A stretch of DNA of 64,000 bases from Bacillota bacterium. Lineage in GTDB: Bacteria; Bacillota; Clostridia; Lachnospirales; Lachnospiraceae. Shown one piece after another: positions 35,022 to 43,410 of this stretch. Under the pieces are notes generated by a model. The model made no database searches. It had not been told where the DNA came from and worked only from the letters and a program-made list of their open reading frames with translations. Within the stretch, counting starts at the first letter, position 1; every line of letters starts with the position of its first letter. Location of the stretch: contig JAEYOQ010000059.1 of NCBI GenBank assembly GCA_023411555.1, positions 214,821-278,820 on the forward strand. Reading direction: 5' to 3'. The position numbers and the translations under genes were made by a program.

Positions 35022-35056
35022 AAAAAGAAACGGAGACAAAAAAGAAACGGAGACAA
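35022..35056 (+). repeat. Tandem duplication of a 17-18-base unit
   Basis: The unit aaaaaagaaacggagac occurs twice in a row just after the exporter operon, ending in an A-run before the palindrome at 35061. This looks like a local slippage duplication. With only two units it is not a CRISPR array. Confidence 0.6.
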
Positions 35057-35060
35057 AAAA

Positions 35061-35090
35061 AGAAGCTGTCAGAATATTCTGACAGCTTCT
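35061..35090 (-). terminator. Perfect 30-base palindrome; terminator, best oriented for the minus strand
   Basis: The segment agaagctgtcagaat and its exact complement form a 15-pair stem. On the minus strand the stem is followed by TTTTTTTGTC, a textbook terminator. On the plus strand no T-run follows. Both neighbours are on the plus strand, so it would stop antisense transcripts entering the exporter operon and may weakly end the operon itself. Confidence 0.65.
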
Positions 35091-35188
35091 AGCTACCTAG
35101 TAGGCACACTTCATTTTGCATCATAACACATTTGAAATAAAAAGTCTAGTAAAATTTTTTATTCCTAGTAAGATTGGATTTAAGCGAA

Positions 35189-35390
35189 TTACTGTTCACA
35201 GCTAGTTAGAAATGACGATAGGATCTCAACAAAGGTTCCCGATCGGAGACACTTTCGCTTAGTTGCGTTACGTAGCAGTACATAAGGCTCTAAAACACAG
35301 AGCCTAAGTACTGACGAACGCAAATACTCCGCTCGGAAATCCTTTGTCGATATCCTAGTTCCTAATGATTAATATAGCTGTGAACAGTAA
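35189..35390. repeat. Long imperfect palindrome (200 bases)
   Basis: The outer arms share TTACTGTTCACAGCTA (35189-35204) with its complement at 35375-35390. Pairing continues inward through GGATCTCAACAAAGG/CCTTTGTCGATATCC and CGGAG/CTCCG to an apex cagtacataaggctct / agagcctaagtactg. The whole segment can fold as a single rod. It contains no open frame. It occupies most of the 464-base gap before the HelD-like gene and looks like a palindromic repeat or MITE remnant. Confidence 0.6.
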
Positions 35391-35463
35391 CTTAAGCGAT
35401 TGGAAATAAGGATTTAAGGAGGTTGCCTAATTATCATCTATTAACAATCATAAGGAGGCTATC

Positions 35464-37671
35464 ATGCAGAAGACAATGAATCATCAAGAGGCAGTGGATA
35501 TAGAAATCGAAAGTAATTCCTCCGGTCTGGAACGAAGACTGGAGGAGCAGCATCTGGAGGACTGTATTAAGGTAATACAACAAAATATCGATAAATACGT
35601 GCAGGAATTTAAAGACCTTTCTGCAGAGACGAAGGAATTATATGATAACTACCGATCAGATAATCCGGAGCTTCATAATGATCTGGTCATTGGGCTAGAT
35701 ATGAAATCCCAGGTGGAACGGACCTTAAGGAAGAATATGCTCGCTCTTAAGAAGCCTTACTTCGGAAGGATTGATTATAAGGAGGATGGAGATAAGGTCA
35801 GCTTTAGTCTCTATCTGGGTAAGAATGGAGTCCGCAGAAATATCACCGAGAGCCTGATTGTTGACTGGAGAGCACCCATATCCAGCGTGTATTACGAGAG
35901 CGATATCGGAAAAAGCTCCTATACCAGTCCCTTGGGTGATCGGATCGATATAGAGCTCTTTCTTAAAAGAACCTATGAAATAGAGAATAGTAAGTTGATT
36001 GATTTCTATGATTCCGACGTAGTAGCCAATGATGAATTTCTTACCAAGTATCTGAGTAAGAATAAGGAGGTTGTACTTGGTGAGATTATAGCAACAATAC
36101 AGAAGGAACAGAATGAAATCATTCGAGATGTTCCCTGGCATAATGTCATCGTTCAAGGAGTTGCTGGTAGTGGTAAGACCACCGTAGCGATGCACCGCAT
36201 CTCATATATTCTCTATAATTTTAAAGAGAAATTCCGGCCGGATGAATTCTTTATTATCGGAAGTAATAAGATGCTTCTTAAATATATTACCGGTGTTTTA
36301 CCTAATCTGGATGTATATAATGTCAATCAGATGACCATGGAGGAATTTTTGATTGATCTATTGGATAAGGATTTCGATTATAAGAAGAGTAAATATGAGC
36401 TTGCCAACAGCTTTTTAAAGCGTAATCAACAACCTAATCCACTGGAGATTTCCAGCTTAAAGCGCTTTAAGGGCTCCATACACTTCATTAATGCACTGAT
36501 TGCATATATGAAGCAGTATGAAATCGATACAATAACAACTGCATCTGTTCAAATGAATGGTGATGTAATATATTCGAGAGACGAGATCCTATATTTTCTT
36601 AACTTTTTCGAAGAACTGCCATTACAGGAGAAGATAGATCTACTGAATAAGCGTCTTGCCTATAAGATAAAATCCATCGGGGAAGAAGCTGATCTTAAAA
36701 AGGAGAAGCTTAAAGAGGAGGTAAACAGGTACAAGAACTATTTCGGCAATCGAAGCAGAAAGTACAATTTTATGGAGATCTATCTTGGCTTCCTGAATGA
36801 TCTACAGTGTAATCGAAGCAAGTATATCCAACAGGGAATCAAGGTGGAAGAGGAAAAGGTCATCGAGATACTGATAAGAGAGCTGAAGGATAAGAAGCTG
36901 GATATCTATGATCTTGGCATGCTAAATTACATCAAGCGAAGAATTAAGATGACTAAGGATTATGAATATATCAGTCATATCGTTATCGATGAGGCTCAGG
37001 ATTTTGGTGTTATGCTGTTTCAGATATTTAAAAGGATATTCAAAAACTGCACATACACTATTATGGGAGATGTATCCCAGAATATATACTACGATACGGG
37101 TATGAATGACTGGGAGAGATTAAAGCAGGAGGTATTCGATCCAGAGAAGGACCGTTTCTATGTACTTGCCAAGAGCTATCGTAATACGGTAGAGATATCA
37201 GATTTTGCAAGTAAGGTTCTTCGAAAATGCACCTTTAAAACCTATGATATCGAGCCAATCATCCGTCACGGGAAAGAGGTTGCATTGATTGAAACCTTTG
37301 GGGATGAGGAGCTGGTACAAAAAACCGTTGAAATAATCAAGAGCATTCGGGAGAGCGGATATGATACCATCGCCATAATATGCCGAACGGTAGAGGAAAC
37401 CCTTAGGGTGAAGAAGAGCCTGTGTAACTATATAGACATTGATCAAAGTGGAGATGACATGGAGGAGATGACCTTCTCCAGTGGAACCATGGTGCTACCG
37501 ATTCATATGACAAAGGGCTTGGAATTTGATGCAGTTATCCTATGGAATCCCGATGAAGAGAGCTATCGTTATTCCGATGAGGATGCAAAGCTCTTATATG
37601 TTGCCATAACAAGAGCGCTGCATGAGTTGTATATTGTATATAAAGATAAGCTGAGTGGCTTAATAGAATAA
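35464..37671 (+). CDS. HelD-like UvrD-family ATPase (RNA polymerase recycling factor)
   Basis: The 735-residue protein has an N-terminal coiled-coil arm (SSGLERRLEEQHLEDCIKVI), a 1A domain with Walker A GVAGSGKTT at about 232-240, DEAQD in HIVIDEAQDFGVML, GDVSQNIYY, and the terminal motif VAITRALHELYIV. This is the arrangement of HelD, which pulls stalled RNA polymerase from DNA by inserting arms into its channels. UvrD-type helicases are longer and lack the coiled arm. AAGGAGG at 35453-35459 sets the ATG. The gene is monocistronic. Confidence 0.85.
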   Translation: MQKTMNHQEAVDIEIESNSSGLERRLEEQHLEDCIKVIQQNIDKYVQEFKDLSAETKELYDNYRSDNPELHNDLVIGLDMKSQVERTLRKNMLALKKPYFGRIDYKEDGDKVSFSLYLGKNGVRRNITESLIVDWRAPISSVYYESDIGKSSYTSPLGDRIDIELFLKRTYEIENSKLIDFYDSDVVANDEFLTKYLSKNKEVVLGEIIATIQKEQNEIIRDVPWHNVIVQGVAGSGKTTVAMHRISYILYNFKEKFRPDEFFIIGSNKMLLKYITGVLPNLDVYNVNQMTMEEFLIDLLDKDFDYKKSKYELANSFLKRNQQPNPLEISSLKRFKGSIHFINALIAYMKQYEIDTITTASVQMNGDVIYSRDEILYFLNFFEELPLQEKIDLLNKRLAYKIKSIGEEADLKKEKLKEEVNRYKNYFGNRSRKYNFMEIYLGFLNDLQCNRSKYIQQGIKVEEEKVIEILIRELKDKKLDIYDLGMLNYIKRRIKMTKDYEYISHIVIDEAQDFGVMLFQIFKRIFKNCTYTIMGDVSQNIYYDTGMNDWERLKQEVFDPEKDRFYVLAKSYRNTVEISDFASKVLRKCTFKTYDIEPIIRHGKEVALIETFGDEELVQKTVEIIKSIRESGYDTIAIICRTVEETLRVKKSLCNYIDIDQSGDDMEEMTFSSGTMVLPIHMTKGLEFDAVILWNPDEESYRYSDEDAKLLYVAITRALHELYIVYKDKLSGLIE

Positions 37672-37678
37672 TTGAGCG

Positions 37679-37710
37679 GTAGGGGATGTCCTAAAACATC
37701 CCCTACGTTT
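37679..37710 (+). terminator. Terminator after the HelD-like gene
   Basis: A perfect 11-base stem gtaggggatgt/acatcccctac is followed by GTTTCC. Confidence 0.65.
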
Positions 37711-37864
37711 CCTATCTCTAATTATAGTCAGCATGATAGGAGGATAGATCGAATAAACATGGATTTTACATCTGCAAATTCAAAGTCTTACAGTGATATA
37801 AAAATATATAAGAAATTAATGTTTTAATTTTTAAGAAAATTGAAAGAATTTATAGTTTGTACTC

Positions 37865-37893
37865 TTGACAAAGATCCTTCTAATGAATATAAT
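37865..37893 (+). promoter_or_regulatory. Consensus promoter of the tRNA pair
   Basis: TTGACA (37865-37870), a 17-base spacer and TATAAT (37888-37893) match the consensus exactly. Transcription would start about ten bases before the first tRNA. Confidence 0.85.
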
Positions 37894-37912
37894 AAAAAAG
37901 TACTTTCGGAAA

Positions 37913-37985
37913 GGGATCTTAGCTCAGCTGGGAGAGCATCTGCCTTACAAGCAGAGGGTCATAGGTTCGAGCCCTATAGGTCCCA
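37913..37985 (+). tRNA. tRNA-Val (anticodon UAC)
   Basis: The cloverleaf is complete. The acceptor GGGATCT pairs with AGGTCCC with one G-U, followed by discriminator A. The D arm is AGCTCAGCTGGGAGAGC. The anticodon stem TCTGC/GCAGA has loop CTTACAA, giving anticodon TAC. The T arm contains GGTTCGAGCCC. No CCA is encoded. Confidence 0.95.
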
Positions 37986-38039
37986 TTTTCATGAAATACT
38001 ATGTGTAGTTTAACAACCACATAGAATGGAATGAAATAA

Positions 38040-38113
38040 GGCGAAGTAGCTCAGTTGGCGAGAGCACGCGGTTCATACCCGCGGTGTCGGCGGTTCAAAT
38101 CCGTCCTTCGCTA
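38040..38113 (+). tRNA. tRNA-Met (elongator, anticodon CAU)
   Basis: The anticodon stem CGCGG/CCGCG encloses TTCATAC, giving CAT. The acceptor GGCGAAG pairs with CTTCGCT, with G1 opposite U72 as a wobble, and discriminator A follows. The initiator features, three G-C pairs at the bottom of the anticodon stem and a mismatched first pair, are absent. The T arm is GGCGG-TTCAAAT-CCGTC. A lysidine-modified tRNA-Ile is less likely from the acceptor. No CCA is encoded. Confidence 0.9.
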
Positions 38114-38119
38114 TTTGGA

Positions 38120-38150
38120 ATGTGTTGCAGATTGCAACACATTTTTTTTT
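38120..38150 (+). terminator. Terminator of the tRNA operon
   Basis: A perfect ten-base stem atgtgttgca/tgcaacacat with a three-base loop is followed by nine T residues. Confidence 0.92.
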
Positions 38151-38297
38151 GCTAGAATAGGAAAAATTTTGAACTCCTCATTTGTCAAAAGAAGGATTCT
38201 GACAATAAGAATAGGATTGAGCAAATATAAATTGAAGAATATCTGAAAATGAGATACTGTAATAATAGATATTTTATAGAAATGGAGAAATGGTTTC

Positions 38298-39929
38298 ATG
38301 AGGCGGACCTATCCGATAAAGATATGGAGTAACAAAGAGATAAGACAAATCGAATGTAGCAAGGATGAAAATCTTCTAGATGCCATGCGTCGCCAAGGAA
38401 TTCCCTATTATTCGGATTGCGGAGGAAGAGGTAGCTGTGGAAAATGTAAAATCAAAATAATAAGAGGTGCAGCAGAGCCTGGGACTGAGGATAGGAGAAG
38501 ATTATCCACCAGAGAACAAGAGGAAGGATATCGTTTGGCCTGTAGAGTCTACCCAAAAGACGAGTTAGAGATTGAACTTGCGGCCTATGAAGAAAGGTTA
38601 GAGGCGGTTGTTGCTGCCAAGAACCTCAACCAATATCAGCCTACTAAGAATAGGATAGAGGAGGCATATGCGATTGCCATCGATCTTGGTACCACAACCC
38701 TCGCCTTTCAGGTGGTCAACATCCACACCGGAGAGCTTTTGGCATCCGAGTCTTCGATGAACCCGCAGCGTAGACTTGGTGCGGATGTAATATCCAGAAT
38801 GAGGGCGTCCAATGATGGCAGGAGTGAGGAGCTAAGGCAGTTAATCCTCGAAGCATTCATAGAGGGAATCGAGCAATTAAGTAAGAAAGCATCTATTCCG
38901 GTAGACAAGCTATATCAAATCATAATAGCGGGAAATACAACCATGGTACACCTGTTAATGGGATATTCCTGCGAAGGCCTGGGAAAGTATCCATTTCAGC
39001 CAGTCTCTCTTGATAAGATAGAGGAAGAGTTTGCGAAGTTTTTTGGGCAGGTATGGCAGCAGAGAAGGAGCCAAAGTCCTGAATATTCGGCGGGTGAGCA
39101 GATAAATGCTTTCGTTACGGTTTTACCCGGTATTTCTGCCTTTATCGGTAGTGATATCGTCGCTGGGCTTGGCTTGTGTGGCTTCGATCAAAGGAGAGAA
39201 ATAGGACTCTTTCTGGATCTGGGTACCAATGGAGAATTAGCAATCGGGAATAAAGACCGGCTTCTGGTCACTTCCACTGCCGCTGGACCCGCTTTTGAAG
39301 GGGGGAATATCTCGATTGGTATAGGCTCAGTCCCTGGTGCCATTAGTAAGCTTTCACTAAGAGAAGGAAGAATTAAGCTAGAGACCATAGGAGATCAAAA
39401 GCCTATCGGCATATGCGGTACCGGTGTGATCGAGCTCTGTTCTGAGCTGCTATCAAGTGGGATAATGGATGCTACCGGATTGCTGCGGGAGGATTATTTT
39501 GAGGAAGGCTATCCGGTCTATCAGGAGGCGGGAAAGGAGCTTAGGTTTCTGCAAAGAGATATTAGAGAATTGCAGCTGGCTAAGGCAGCAATTCGCGCAG
39601 GTATCGAGCTATTGATTAAAAGCTACGGTTGTACTTATGAAGACATTGACACAGTATATCTGGCAGGTGGCTTTGGCTTTATGCTTCCGGTAGAGAAGGC
39701 GGTGCATATCGGATTACTTCCGGAGCAGCTGAAGAATAAAATGGTCACGATTGGAAACAGCTCACTGGCAGGGGCAATCCGATATGCGATGGATCAGGAA
39801 TTTCCCTCCAGATTGGATAAGCTGATCAAAGGAGCACAGGAAATTCATATCGCAAACCAGGAGGAATTTCAAAATATTTATATCCGGTATATGAATTTCG
39901 CGCCCGCTGAAGAGGATGAAATTTCATAG
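38298..39929 (+). CDS. Corrinoid-enzyme reductive activator (2Fe-2S ferredoxin + ASKHA/DUF4445)
   Basis: The 543-residue protein begins with a plant-type ferredoxin domain whose cluster cysteines lie in YYSDCGGRGSCGKCKI and RLACRVYP. A linker and an ASKHA ATPase fold follow (AIDLGTTTLAFQVVN, AGNTTMVHLL, LFLDLGTNGELAIG, VYLAGGFGFML). This is the RACE architecture: ATP-driven reduction of inactive cob(II)alamin to cob(I)alamin in methyltransferases or corrinoid iron-sulfur proteins. No corrinoid protein or methyltransferase is in the window, so its client is elsewhere. The ATG at 38298 has a GGAGAAATGG upstream. Confidence 0.87.
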   Translation: MRRTYPIKIWSNKEIRQIECSKDENLLDAMRRQGIPYYSDCGGRGSCGKCKIKIIRGAAEPGTEDRRRLSTREQEEGYRLACRVYPKDELEIELAAYEERLEAVVAAKNLNQYQPTKNRIEEAYAIAIDLGTTTLAFQVVNIHTGELLASESSMNPQRRLGADVISRMRASNDGRSEELRQLILEAFIEGIEQLSKKASIPVDKLYQIIIAGNTTMVHLLMGYSCEGLGKYPFQPVSLDKIEEEFAKFFGQVWQQRRSQSPEYSAGEQINAFVTVLPGISAFIGSDIVAGLGLCGFDQRREIGLFLDLGTNGELAIGNKDRLLVTSTAAGPAFEGGNISIGIGSVPGAISKLSLREGRIKLETIGDQKPIGICGTGVIELCSELLSSGIMDATGLLREDYFEEGYPVYQEAGKELRFLQRDIRELQLAKAAIRAGIELLIKSYGCTYEDIDTVYLAGGFGFMLPVEKAVHIGLLPEQLKNKMVTIGNSSLAGAIRYAMDQEFPSRLDKLIKGAQEIHIANQEEFQNIYIRYMNFAPAEEDEIS

Positions 39930-39938
39930 TTAATAAGG

Positions 39939-40790
39939 CTAGTCTGCCTTTGGAAGGATAAACATCTCCTTTTGATGGAGCGCGATACGACGATACTTAA
40001 GGGGTGTTATATGAAGTAGCCTTTTAAAATGCTTATTAAAGGAAGAGGCATCCAAGAAACCGCAGGAGTAGGCGATCTCTGACATGGATAAATTGGTGGA
40101 CTCCAGGAGCTGCTGGGCCATATTAATCCGATACTTTGTAAGATATTCCTTTGGTGATGACCCAAGCTTATTTTGAAACAGCTTAAAAAGATAGGTACGG
40201 TCGATGTGCAGATAATCGGATATATCTGTGATTTTTATGTCGTAAGCATAATTATTATGGATATATTGTGTTGCCTTTAAGATATAATGCTCGTTTGGCA
40301 TGGTTCTACCCAGCTCCTTTGGAGGACACATATGAGAAAAGCATTGGTAGAGGAGTCCCAGGCATGCAAAATCATTATTTTGCAAATGACGAATGGTATC
40401 CAGCAGGGACATAAAATCATTCCAAAGATGGCCATTACTGTAATCCCTAAACAGATGATTGGTATGGGATAGACCACAATTGGTCAGCATGGAATCAACA
40501 TCAGAGCCATCGAAGCCAATCCAGCAATATTCCCAAGGATCGGTCTCATCAGCTTGGTAGAAGGTTGTGATTCCCGGATGGATTAGAAAACCCTCACCCT
40601 CGTGGACAGAATAGACTTTGCCGCCTACATGGTAAGAACCCTTTCCGCGACGGACAAAATGCAGGAGATAATGAGGGCGTATGGCCGGTCCGAAGGAATG
40701 AAGGGGTTCACATTGCTCGTGACCGCAGTGATATAAGACAAAGGGCCGGTTCAAGCTATTATGGTTTATCCTATTTATTACGTAGTTCAT
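39939..40790 (-). CDS. AraC family transcriptional regulator
   Basis: An N-terminal cupin-like sensor (IRPHYLLHFVRRGKGSYHVG ... GEGFLIHPGITTFYQ) precedes two helix-turn-helix units (KITDISDYLHIDRTYLFKLF and MSEIAYSCGFLDASSFNKHF). It resembles sugar-responsive activators of alpha-galactoside genes such as MelR, RafR and MsmR. The frame is open to 40850, but AAAGGAAAC upstream of the ATG at 40790 and the family N-terminus (MNYVINRINHN) support the shorter 283-residue form. It diverges from the GH4 gene, which it probably activates. It ends ten bases from the convergent activator gene. Confidence 0.88.
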   Translation of the reverse strand: MNYVINRINHNSLNRPFVLYHCGHEQCEPLHSFGPAIRPHYLLHFVRRGKGSYHVGGKVYSVHEGEGFLIHPGITTFYQADETDPWEYCWIGFDGSDVDSMLTNCGLSHTNHLFRDYSNGHLWNDFMSLLDTIRHLQNNDFACLGLLYQCFSHMCPPKELGRTMPNEHYILKATQYIHNNYAYDIKITDISDYLHIDRTYLFKLFQNKLGSSPKEYLTKYRINMAQQLLESTNLSMSEIAYSCGFLDASSFNKHFKRLLHITPLKYRRIALHQKEMFILPKAD

Positions 40791-40924
40791 AATGTTTCCT
40801 TTCGATTGAATATATGTTAGAGTCAACAAAACAACAATTATTTGAAACATAAAGCATAGAATCGTTTACCATCATCCGATATAATGTGATTATTGAAATT
40901 ATCGAATGAAAAGGAGACTATGTT

Positions 40925-42247
40925 ATGGTTAAGATTACATTTATGGGTGCCGGAAGTACTGTGTTTGCAAGAAATGTCCTTGGGGACTGCATGTGTACCC
41001 CCAGCTTATGTGATGCAGAGATTGCCTTATATGATATTGACGAAACCAGACTGAGTGAGTCTGAGATTATATTAAATGCAATCAACAAAAATGTCAATTC
41101 CTCTCGTGCAACTATTAAGACCTATCTTGGAGTAGAGCAAAGGCGAGATGCTCTTCGCGATGCCAATTTCGTAGTGAATGCTATTCAGGTGGGAGGCTAT
41201 GATCCATGTACCATCATTGATTTTGAGATACCAAAGAAGTATGGCCTGAGACAGACCATTGCTGATACCCTTGGAATTGGAGGAATCATGAGAGGGCTCA
41301 GAACCATTCCGGTATTAAGAGATTTTGCAAGAGATATGGAAGAGGTTTGTCCTAATGCATTGTTCTTAAATTATACGAACCCCATGGCTATTCTGACCGG
41401 ATATATGCAGCGTTATACTAAGATTAAGACAGTTGGCTTATGCCACAGCGTACAGGTTTGCTCCAGAGATTTATTAACGAATCTTGGGATGGAAGATAAG
41501 CTCGAAGGTAGAAACGAGCTGATTGCCGGAATAAACCACATGGCATGGCTTTTGGATATCAAGGATAAGGATGGGAAAGACCTGTACCCGGAGATAAAAG
41601 CAAGGGCTGCAAAAAAGAATGCAGAGGAGAAGCATAAGGATATGGTACGTTATGAATATATCCGTCACTTGGGATATTATTGTACCGAATCCAGCGAGCA
41701 TAATGCGGAGTATAATCCCTTCTTTATCAAATCTCGTTATCCTCAGCTGATTGAAGAATTTAATATTCCTTTGGATGAATATCCAAGAAGATGTATCAAA
41801 CAGATTAAGGGCTGGGAGGAAGAAAAGAACAACATTCTTCAGGACGGCAAAATCACTCACGAGCGTTCTCAGGAATATGCTTCTTATATCATGGAGGCGG
41901 TTGTGATGAATAAACCCATCAAAATCGGAGGCAATGTAATAAATACCGGATTAATTGATAATCTTCCCTCCGATGCTTGTGTGGAGGTACCCTGCCTTGT
42001 GGATGCCAGCGGAATTAACCCTTGTCATGTAGGAAAGCTCCCGCTACAGCTGGCAGCTATGAATATGACCAACATCAATCCTCAGCTTCTCACCATTGAA
42101 GCAGCGGTAACAGGAAAGCGTGAGTATATCTATCAGGCTGCAATGCTAGATCCTCATACTGCAGCTGAATTGTCCATAGATGATATAGTTGCAATGTGCG
42201 ACGAGTTAATCGCAGCCCACGGAGAATATATGAAGGATTATCAATAA
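40925..42247 (+). CDS. melA: Alpha-galactosidase, glycoside hydrolase family 4
   Basis: The 440-residue NAD+- and Mn2+-dependent enzyme cleaves alpha-galactosides such as melibiose in the cytoplasm by an oxidation-elimination mechanism. The Rossmann start is ITFMGAGSTVFARNVLGD. The motif NYTNPM and the metal-binding Cys173-His174 in LCHSVQ are characteristic of the alpha-galactosidase branch. Phospho-glycosidase branches differ at this motif. AAAGGAG precedes the ATG. TATAAT at 40880-40885 lacks a good -35 box, as expected of an activator-dependent promoter under the divergent AraC protein. No transporter is adjacent. Confidence 0.9.
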   Translation: MVKITFMGAGSTVFARNVLGDCMCTPSLCDAEIALYDIDETRLSESEIILNAINKNVNSSRATIKTYLGVEQRRDALRDANFVVNAIQVGGYDPCTIIDFEIPKKYGLRQTIADTLGIGGIMRGLRTIPVLRDFARDMEEVCPNALFLNYTNPMAILTGYMQRYTKIKTVGLCHSVQVCSRDLLTNLGMEDKLEGRNELIAGINHMAWLLDIKDKDGKDLYPEIKARAAKKNAEEKHKDMVRYEYIRHLGYYCTESSEHNAEYNPFFIKSRYPQLIEEFNIPLDEYPRRCIKQIKGWEEEKNNILQDGKITHERSQEYASYIMEAVVMNKPIKIGGNVINTGLIDNLPSDACVEVPCLVDASGINPCHVGKLPLQLAAMNMTNINPQLLTIEAAVTGKREYIYQAAMLDPHTAAELSIDDIVAMCDELIAAHGEYMKDYQ

Positions 42248-42308
42248 ATTAAGTAAGCTTACATATCTGAGTATAGAGGAAAAAGAAGACTTATTTAATA
42301 AGAGCATT

Positions 42309-42364
42309 TCACACCCCAGCAATAACGGATGATTACTACATCATCCGTTATTGCTGGGGTGTGA
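42309..42364 (+). terminator. Very stable hairpin after the alpha-galactosidase gene
   Basis: A perfect 25-base-pair stem (42309-42333 with 42340-42364) encloses the loop TACTAC. It is followed by ATTGTTATAT, not a strong T-run. It is probably a terminator, though the stem is unusually long and exact. Confidence 0.65.
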
Positions 42365-42494
42365 ATTGTTATATATTGATGCTAAATTCAATACTGTTGA
42401 AAGTGTAACTGGATTATCTTAACCAGTTCATGTATAATAAGGGGGTAATTAGAAATTAAATCATATTGAACCACAATGGAGGATATTATTATAT

Positions 42495-43046
42495 ATGAGA
42501 ATTGGAACAGGATATGATGTTCATAAATTGGTTGAGAATCGGGCGCTGATTATAGGAGGGGTTACAGTCCCCTATGAGAAGGGCTTATTAGGGCATTCTG
42601 ACGCAGATGTATTAATACATGCGATTATGGATGCATTACTGGGAGCAGCGGCACTCGGAGATATCGGAAAGCATTTTCCAGATACCGAGGAGGCATATAA
42701 GGGAGCCTCCAGTATAGAATTATTAAAGCATGTAAGGCAGATTCTTGAGGAGAAGCTTTACCTAATCGAAAATATCGATGCTACCGTGATAGCCCAGAGA
42801 CCGAAGCTGGCGCCTTATATCCCGGTTATGGTTAAGAATATAGCAGAAGCACTTGGATTAGAGGAGGACCGTATCAATATCAAGGCTACGACGGAGGAGG
42901 GCTTAGGCTTTACCGGAGCCGGACTAGGTATCGCAGCGAATGCGGTCTGTCTGTTGGAAAGCATGCATAGCTATCAGCTGGATATGACTCCTAGATCCGC
43001 TTCCAGCGGGTGTAGTGGTTGTGGTGGATGCCCCAAGACCAATTAA
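42495..43046 (+). CDS. ispF: 2-C-methyl-D-erythritol 2,4-cyclodiphosphate synthase with Cys-rich tail
   Basis: The product is IspF, which closes the cyclic diphosphate in the MEP isoprenoid pathway. It has the zinc ligands in GTGYDVHKL (Asp8, His10) and LLGHSDADVLIHA (His), and the TTEEGLGFTG substrate loop. The core ends near residue 157. A 25-residue tail then carries a CX2CX2C motif (Cys173, Cys176, Cys179) not needed for the known reaction, making the protein 183 residues. The ATG is preceded by GGAGGATATT. It is monocistronic, just before the T-box operon. Confidence 0.94.
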   Translation: MRIGTGYDVHKLVENRALIIGGVTVPYEKGLLGHSDADVLIHAIMDALLGAAALGDIGKHFPDTEEAYKGASSIELLKHVRQILEEKLYLIENIDATVIAQRPKLAPYIPVMVKNIAEALGLEEDRINIKATTEEGLGFTGAGLGIAANAVCLLESMHSYQLDMTPRSASSGCSGCGGCPKTN

Positions 43047-43054
43047 GAAAGGTA

Positions 43055-43083
43055 TTGACAAATAATTCAAGAGTGCATACAAT
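43055..43083 (+). promoter_or_regulatory. Promoter of the T-box cysE-cysS operon
   Basis: TTGACA (43055-43060), a 17-base spacer and TACAAT (43078-43083) lie just upstream of the T-box leader. Confidence 0.8.
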
Positions 43084-43087
43084 ATGC

Positions 43088-43344
43088 AATATATAGTTAA
43101 AAAAGCAATGAACGGAAAAGTACCTTATAATGTAGTATCAGAGATAGAATGTCACCGGCTGAAAGCATTCTTTGCGAAACTATGAGGGAAGTGCATCCGG
43201 GAGCTGGTTCGGTGAGGCAATTGCTTAGCCGGACACGGTAACAGCCGTTATCTGTATCAAGATGTAAGCAGTCATCCATATAGCTTACAAATAGAGTGGA
43301 ACCGCGTATTTCACCGCCTCTATACATAAGAGGCGGTGTTTTTG
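43088..43344 (+). promoter_or_regulatory. T-box leader, predicted tRNA-Cys responsive
   Basis: The conserved T-box AGAGTGGAACCGCG is at 43293-43306, followed by a terminator with stem caccgcctc/gaggcggtg (43312-43338) and TTTTT. Upstream is a long stem I with GAAGTGCATCC, where TGC is the probable specifier codon for cysteine. Uncharged tRNA-Cys would bind and stabilise the antiterminator, raising cysE and cysS expression. The specifier was placed by eye and agrees with the genes controlled. Confidence 0.92.
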
Positions 43345-43410
43345 ATTCGTCTTAATTGATACGCGAAGGTGTGCTTTCATGGAATATAAATACTCGAAGG
43401 GGATGTAAAT

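Noticed and set aside
35022..35056. Possible CRISPR-like direct repeats
   Set aside because: Only two adjacent units without spacers and no cas genes; it is a tandem duplication.
35725..36195. 156-codon minus-strand frame within the HelD-like gene
   Set aside because: It is antisense to a conserved ATPase region and has no start signal or family resemblance.
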